Shown here: positions 14,911 through 18,207 of the stretch, piece by piece | Numbering within the stretch: the stretch's first letter is position 1 | Layout of the letters: every line of letters begins with the position of its first letter | Assembly (NCBI GenBank): GCA_016840185.1 | Contig: JAEOSV010000027.1 | Location: 1-18,207 of the forward strand | From: Candidatus Hermodarchaeota archaeon | GTDB lineage: Archaea > Asgardarchaeota > Hermodarchaeia > Hermodarchaeales > Hermodarchaeaceae | Reading direction: 5' to 3' | DNA length: 18,207 nucleotides | The notes under the pieces: model-generated | The model's input: only the letters and a program-made list of their open reading frames with translations | What the model was told of the DNA's origin: nothing | Database searches by the model: none | Translations under genes and position numbers: made by a program

Positions 14911-14933
14911 GTTCCAGTGGAAACCAAGGGGAG
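14911..14933 (+). promoter_or_regulatory. Origin recognition box, box 3
   Basis: GTTCCAGTGGAAACCAAGGG continuing GAGCC: a full ORB with the palindromic core TTCCAGTGGAA and G-string GGGG (14928-14931). It agrees best of the four with the euryarchaeal ORB consensus as I recall it. Confidence 0.9.
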
Positions 14934-15064
14934 CCACAAATCGTTCATGAAACTGATCCAGATATGATTTTATATTTTCAAAAAAATAATGATTGAGCAT
15001 GAAAAGTTTATAACTAGTGTGCGAAATAATCGTTTATTGATAACCAAATCGAGTAATTTGAGCA

Positions 15065-15517
15065 CTATGTTTTATTGGCCAAAATCGCTGCAATCTCGTC
15101 TGTGAGTTCTTCAATGTTAACACGATACTCGCGTTGTGCGGAAGATCCTCGTCGGGTTAAACTACCTTCTTTGTGCATACGAGATAGGTACGTGGAAGCA
15201 GTAGCAAGTGGGATGGAAGGATGAAAGGTATGTTCATAAAGTTCTAGGATGTCTTTCGATGTGAACCACCCGTGGCGACAATTCCGAAGGACAATGTAGC
15301 GTACTTTTTGCCGGACAGTCCATGACTCAAAGTCAGGGATTTCTCCTGCTTCCTGGGGTACTTCGGCAGCTTTGGGTTCATCGGTTGTCTGTAAAGCGGT
15401 AGCTATAGAGTCTGTGATAGAAGTTGGAAGCCCCTCATTGAATGTGATAGTGATGTCACAGGATTTTCCGTCGATTGTTAGACCTTCTATGGTGATCTTT
15501 TGTTTCTTTTTCTTCAT
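15065..15517 (-). CDS. Winged-helix protein divergent from orc1/cdc6, in origin region
   Basis: 150-residue protein. It begins with a lysine-rich MKKKKQK and a short beta-rich segment (ITIEGLTIDGKSCDITITFN, 8-27), then a probable linker (about 38-65). The C-terminal half looks like a winged helix: SWTVRQKVRYIVLRN, WFTSKDILELYEHTF, PLATASTYLSRMHKEGSLTRRG and a basic wing ending QREYRVN. I know no named family for the full length. The start ATG (15515-15517) has GGGGTAATGG upstream and a TATA box at 15582-15590. A TGTGAACA site lies between TATA and the predicted RNA start, and related sites occur in the promoter of the divergent orc1/cdc6 gene, so it may repress itself and orc1. That is inference. 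Confidence 0.75.
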   Translation of the reverse strand: MKKKKQKITIEGLTIDGKSCDITITFNEGLPTSITDSIATALQTTDEPKAAEVPQEAGEIPDFESWTVRQKVRYIVLRNCRHGWFTSKDILELYEHTFHPSIPLATASTYLSRMHKEGSLTRRGSSAQREYRVNIEELTDEIAAILANKT

Positions 15518-15528
15518 CGGCCATTACC

Positions 15529-15542
15529 CCACAATGATGTGG
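15529..15542 (-). other. Short hairpin in leader of the 15065-15517 gene
   Basis: CCACAATGATGTGG has 5-bp arms and a 4-nt loop and ends 11 bp before the start codon, overlapping the area of the ribosome site. It may affect translation, but it is short. Confidence 0.3.
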
Positions 15543-15572
15543 TCTGCTCTCCAAGTCCCATCTAGTCTGCCT

Positions 15573-15580
15573 TGTTCACA
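15573..15580 (-). promoter_or_regulatory. TGTGAACA site between TATA and start of transcription
   Basis: The minus strand reads TGTGAACA directly after the TATA box. The same 8-mer occurs at 15948-15955 and the related TGTTAACA at 15773, 15781 and 15926. The position suits repression. Confidence 0.45.
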
Positions 15581-15581
15581 A

Positions 15582-15590
15582 TAATAAAAG
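15582..15590 (-). promoter_or_regulatory. TATA box of the 15065-15517 gene
   Basis: The minus strand reads CTTTTATTA, identical to the TATA box of the other Orc operon at 3405-3413. It predicts a transcription start near 15560 and a leader of about 43 nt. A TGTGAACA site (15573-15580, minus strand) abuts it downstream. Confidence 0.55.
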
Positions 15591-15772
15591 TGTGACGGTG
15601 TGAATGATTAGTCGGACAATTGAGTGTAAACATCAAGATCTCTTCTGAATTATTTGGAATGGGGTCTGGAGACTCGCTTGGTCATTAAAGAAGTTTCAGG
15701 AAAAATAAGGATTCTACGCGCTTCATTTCGTGTTTTGAAGGATTTCTCCATGAATTACAAAGGTTCACATGT

Positions 15773-15788
15773 TGTTAACATGTTAACA
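15773..15788. repeat. 16-bp perfect palindrome of two TGTTAACA sites
   Basis: TGTTAACATGTTAACA is its own reverse complement and is made of two adjacent TGTTAACA units, each itself palindromic. It lies between the two divergent genes, 51 bp before ORB box 4. It is a candidate dimer or tetramer site of a local regulator or initiator. Confidence 0.6.
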
Positions 15789-15823
15789 CTAATTTTGGGG
15801 TAAATACGCTGTTAGATTCGTTC

Positions 15824-15846
15824 TCCAGTGGAAATGAAGGGGGGAG
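15824..15846 (+). promoter_or_regulatory. Origin recognition box, box 4
   Basis: TCCAGTGGAAATGAAGGGGG(GAG): the ORB core, with C in place of the first T, plus a six-G string (15839-15844). It lies 240 bp upstream of the orc1/cdc6 start in the same orientation as the gene, so it could serve both the origin and autoregulation. Confidence 0.85.
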
Positions 15847-15920
15847 ATAATGTTGACTAATTATCGGGCTATCACATTGCGTTATTTTGAAAAAAATAGG
15901 GTTTAAAACGAGATTTGAGC

Positions 15921-15955
15921 TTCAATGTTAACAAGTTTCGCGCCAAATGTGAACA
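15921..15955 (+). promoter_or_regulatory. TGTTAACA and TGTGAACA pair in orc1/cdc6 upstream region
   Basis: TGTTAACA (15926-15933) and TGTGAACA (15948-15955) are 22 bp apart, about two helical turns, on the same face of DNA. The longer TTCAATGTTAACA (15921-15933) is repeated exactly at 15110-15122 inside the neighbouring gene. AT-rich sequence with possible TATA boxes (AAATTAAC, TAATTAAG) follows to 15976. I see nothing else in the 15518-16085 gap beyond the sites listed. Confidence 0.45.
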
Positions 15956-16085
15956 AATTAACTCCTAGTAATTAAGAAATTGTTTTGAACAGTACTCATT
16001 TTACGAAACCCTAATATGGAGGAAAAGAACACTTCCAAAAGAAACGCTAGTATTTCCTTTGGGACTTTGTGGAGGCCCACTTGTT

Positions 16086-17321
16086 ATGGACGACCCCCGA
16101 CCGTTAGATCGCATCTTCGAAAGACTTAGTTCAGGTCCCACACTTATTGAAGACCGAAAAGTTCTCTGGCATTCCTATGTACCAGATGTACTTCCACACC
16201 GGAATGATCAGATTACTCAAATTGGTAGTATTCTTGCTTCGGGTTTGAAAGGGAGCCGGCCGTCCAATGTGTTTGTGTATGGAAAACCTGGAACGGGAAA
16301 GACGGCTGTAACCCGATATGTCCTTAGAGAACTAACGACAAAATTCGGTGAACTCCAATTACCATTCAAAGCTGTGTATTTGAATTGTCGTAATGTTGAC
16401 ACCGATTATCGAGTGCTAGCCCGAATCTGTGCTGAGCTGGGACAAAAAGTACCTTTTACAGGGCTTCCGACAGATGAAGTTCATTCCAGACTTATCGAAC
16501 TTTTAGAAAGCCAAGATCTGTTAACCATTATTGTTTTGGATGAAATTGACCGATTGGTCTTAAAGAGTGGCGATGATACCCTCTACAAACTCACTCGCAT
16601 AAATTATGAACTATCAAAGGCACGCGTAAGTTTGATCGGGATTTCTAACGATCTTCGATTCCCTGAATATCTCGATCCTCGTGTGCTAAGTAGTTTAAGC
16701 GAAGAGAAAGTAATTTTCCATCCCTATACGGCCCTACAATTACAGGATATATTACGACGTCGAAGCTCAAGTGGCCTAAAGGATGGGACTCTTGAAGAGC
16801 CTGGCGTCATTAATCTCTGTGCCGCCTTAGCGGCGAGAGAAGAAGGTGATGCTCGACGAGCACTTGACCTCCTTCGTGTTGCAGTGGAAATTGCTGAAAG
16901 AGAAACAAGTGATGGGATTAGAGTTGAACATGTGGAAAAAGCCCGGTTAAGTATTGAGCGTGATACGGTTCTCGAAGTGTTACGGACTTTACCGGTTCAA
17001 CAGAAATTAGTGCTCTATGCAGTGTATCTGTTAGAACGCCACAAACACCCGCATCCGGTAACCGGAGAAGTTCAAGACGTTTATGGTGATCTCTGCATTC
17101 AACTTGGTATGGATCCTCTCACACAGCGACGCGTTAGCGATCTCATCAACGATTTGGATGCAACCGGTATCGTGAATGCTAAAGTAGTCAGTAAAGGTCG
17201 GTATGGACGAACAAAGAATATCCGACTCAGCGTACCAACGAAAATGGTCGCAGACGTGTTGGAACGCGATAGTCGAATCAAAACCCTTTCAAGCTATGTG
17301 CCCAAAACCCTGAGCAAATAA
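16086..17321 (+). CDS. orc1: Orc1/Cdc6 origin-binding replication initiator
   Basis: 411-residue AAA+ initiator that binds origin recognition boxes and loads the MCM helicase. It shows the family lead-in YVPDVLPHRNDQI (31-43), Walker A GKPGTGKTA (66-74), canonical Walker B IIVLDEID (148-155), sensor 1 VSLIGISND, sensor 2 GDARRALDLLR, and a C-terminal winged helix with YGDLCIQLGMDPLTQRRVSDLI and GRYGRTKNIRLSV. I chose ATG 16086-16088 (GGAGG 10 nt upstream); a TTG at 16059 in frame would add nine residues with no family match. The origin boxes at 14330-15846 lie just upstream, the usual place for an archaeal orc1-linked origin, and box 4 may allow autoregulation. It is followed after 23 bp by a co-directional zinc-protein gene. 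Confidence 0.95.
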   Translation: MDDPRPLDRIFERLSSGPTLIEDRKVLWHSYVPDVLPHRNDQITQIGSILASGLKGSRPSNVFVYGKPGTGKTAVTRYVLRELTTKFGELQLPFKAVYLNCRNVDTDYRVLARICAELGQKVPFTGLPTDEVHSRLIELLESQDLLTIIVLDEIDRLVLKSGDDTLYKLTRINYELSKARVSLIGISNDLRFPEYLDPRVLSSLSEEKVIFHPYTALQLQDILRRRSSSGLKDGTLEEPGVINLCAALAAREEGDARRALDLLRVAVEIAERETSDGIRVEHVEKARLSIERDTVLEVLRTLPVQQKLVLYAVYLLERHKHPHPVTGEVQDVYGDLCIQLGMDPLTQRRVSDLINDLDATGIVNAKVVSKGRYGRTKNIRLSVPTKMVADVLERDSRIKTLSSYVPKTLSK

Positions 17322-17344
17322 ACGGGGCTCTAGGAGTCCAATTT

Positions 17345-17932
17345 ATGTACACTGTACCGCGAAAGCCCCTCCGATTGGTTGATTATGCATTTCGAGCTCT
17401 AGGAAAAGATGAGATTCCGCTACAGAAACTGGTATTCTTTATTGCCTTTGATTTAAGGCAACTTCCTCCATCACGTGCCAGGAATTTAATACTCGATCTT
17501 CACAAGAATCAAAAATTAGAAATTAAGAACGATGTTGTTTATCAACCTCAAGAGGTTGTCCATGAACGTGAACCGCTGGCTCAAATACCTAAAACCTCCA
17601 CATCAAGTTTAGGAGAGCAACTTCGTCTCTTCGTAAGTTCTTCTCGCCTTTCTCGTGCTGTAGGTATGGACGACCAAGCAATTGAATTCCGTCGACTTTC
17701 AGAGGTTCCGTTGAAAATCGAAGCTTCTGTCCATGGGACTCGAGAATATCGTCTCGAATTAGATGAGGAGATCATGCAAATTTCTCATGATTGCCCCGAT
17801 TGGCGAAGGGTAAGCGTGCTTCACAGATTTTGTAAACATGTGGCTAAGCTCTTTCTGTTACTGGAAAAGGAAGAAGCTTTTCGTCTTCTCCAATCACTTC
17901 AAACAGATTCTTGGGAGTTCGTACAGCTTTAG
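17345..17932 (+). CDS. DUF2240-like protein with SWIM-like zinc site, downstream of orc1
   Basis: 195-residue protein. The N-terminal part (about 8-68), with KDEIPLQKLVFFIAFDLRQL then PPSRARNLILDL and a short strand, resembles the archaeal DUF2240 winged-helix-like family as I recall it. The C-terminal part has H148-x-C150 ... C163-x-H165 (SHDCPDW ... FCKHVAKLFLLL), a pattern like a SWIM zinc finger (CxCxnCxH) in which the first Cys is His. A basic-polar middle region joins them. The start ATG (17345-17347) has AGGAG 8 nt upstream, 23 bp after the orc1 stop, so it is probably in the orc1 operon. Its stop overlaps the 3' end of the convergent PolD small-subunit gene by 4 bp. Position suggests a replication accessory protein; biochemical role unknown. 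Confidence 0.8.
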   Translation: MYTVPRKPLRLVDYAFRALGKDEIPLQKLVFFIAFDLRQLPPSRARNLILDLHKNQKLEIKNDVVYQPQEVVHEREPLAQIPKTSTSSLGEQLRLFVSSSRLSRAVGMDDQAIEFRRLSEVPLKIEASVHGTREYRLELDEEIMQISHDCPDWRRVSVLHRFCKHVAKLFLLLEKEEAFRLLQSLQTDSWEFVQL

Positions 17933-18207
17933 GTGAAATTCAAAGTTTTAACATTTAATGTCTTCAAGTTCACCAAAGGTACAATTCCCGGTGTGGGTTC
18001 GATACCTATCAGTTTTTGATATTCAGTTTGACTTTGGAATGTTCCTGAATTGATCATTAAGGTTTTCCGATAACTCCCCACGCTAGTCACGTGGATATGA
18101 CCACAGTGAAGTATATCCGGGACCTCGTCAATTACTAGCCAATCCCGAGGCTCGGCGACTATTGTTGTGCTTTTTCCATAGATTGGAGCTAGATGACGAC
18201 CTCTAAG
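17929..18207 (-). CDS. polB: DNA polymerase D (PolII) small subunit DP1, C-terminal end (5' part outside window)
   Basis: The last 92 codons of the small exonuclease subunit of the archaeal replicative polymerase PolD are encoded here; I translated them from the minus strand, as the frame runs off the right edge. The conserved end of the phosphoesterase domain is plain: LRGRHLAPIYG, EPRDWLVIDEVPDILHCGHI, the metal-binding GHIHV (residues 36-40 of this part), MINSGTFQSQTEYQK and PTPGIVPLV. The stop TAA (17929-17931) overlaps the end of the DUF2240-like gene. PolD next to orc1/cdc6 is a known archaeal arrangement, although here the genes converge. The assignment is certain; the catalytic N-terminal part is not visible. 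Confidence 0.95.
   Translation of the reverse strand, partial: LRGRHLAPIYGKSTTIVAEPRDWLVIDEVPDILHCGHIHVTSVGSYRKTLMINSGTFQSQTEYQKLIGIEPTPGIVPLVNLKTLNVKTLNFT

Noticed and set aside
1..18207. tRNA, rRNA, insertion sequences or CRISPR arrays
   Set aside because: I saw no tRNA-like clover pattern, rRNA segment, transposase or regularly spaced repeats on either strand by reading; a covariance-model scan would be needed to exclude small RNAs.

Overview
The window is archaeal chromosomal DNA with a moderately AT-rich base composition. It encodes clamp-loader subunits of archaeal type, two Orc1/Cdc6 proteins, the small subunit of DNA polymerase D, RadB, CDP-archaeol synthase and an HTH-CBS regulator of archaeal type. 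TATA boxes and Shine-Dalgarno sites have archaeal spacing. A 143-residue membrane protein at 4249-4680 closely resembles the eukaryotic oligosaccharyltransferase subunit OSTC/OST3-OST6, which in prokaryotes is known mainly from Asgard archaea. An Asgard archaeon is therefore the best guess. That lineage rests mostly on this one protein and on memory of the family.

Layout. Positions 1-1829 (+) hold the end of the RFC small subunit and the whole RFC large subunit, joined by an ATGA overlap. Positions 1838-4019 (-) hold a small winged-helix regulator overlapping the 3' end of an Orc1/Cdc6 gene, preceded by a membrane protein with a Cys pair. After the OST3-like gene (+), a minus-strand block (4718-7986) carries an XPD/Rad3-type Fe-S helicase, RadB and CDP-archaeol synthase. 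Two convergent genes of unknown function follow (8169-9299). Next is a minus-strand pair made of an AAA+ ATPase and a basic ribbon-helix-helix-like protein (9441-11140). An HTH-CBS regulator and hypF are transcribed divergently from one TATA region.

Positions 14330-15960 look like a replication origin. Three full origin recognition boxes (TTCCAGTGGAAA plus a G-string) and one partial box lie around AT-rich DNA and two small winged-helix genes. They sit just upstream of a canonical orc1/cdc6 gene. That gene is followed by a DUF2240-like/SWIM-like zinc protein, which converges (4-nt overlap) on the 3' end of the PolD small subunit at the right edge.

The genes fit together as a replication and repair neighbourhood: origin, initiators, clamp loader, replicative polymerase, RadB and an XPD-family helicase. 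Two sets of short repeats are not explained by coding. TGTTAACA/TGTGAACA sites surround the origin and its flanking promoters. An AT-rich palindromic family (core TTYAATGAA) lies in five gene gaps between 6.0 and 14.3 kb, each upstream of a start codon. The AAA+/RHH-like pair with a perfect 15-bp palindrome at its promoter is the best candidate for an undescribed system.
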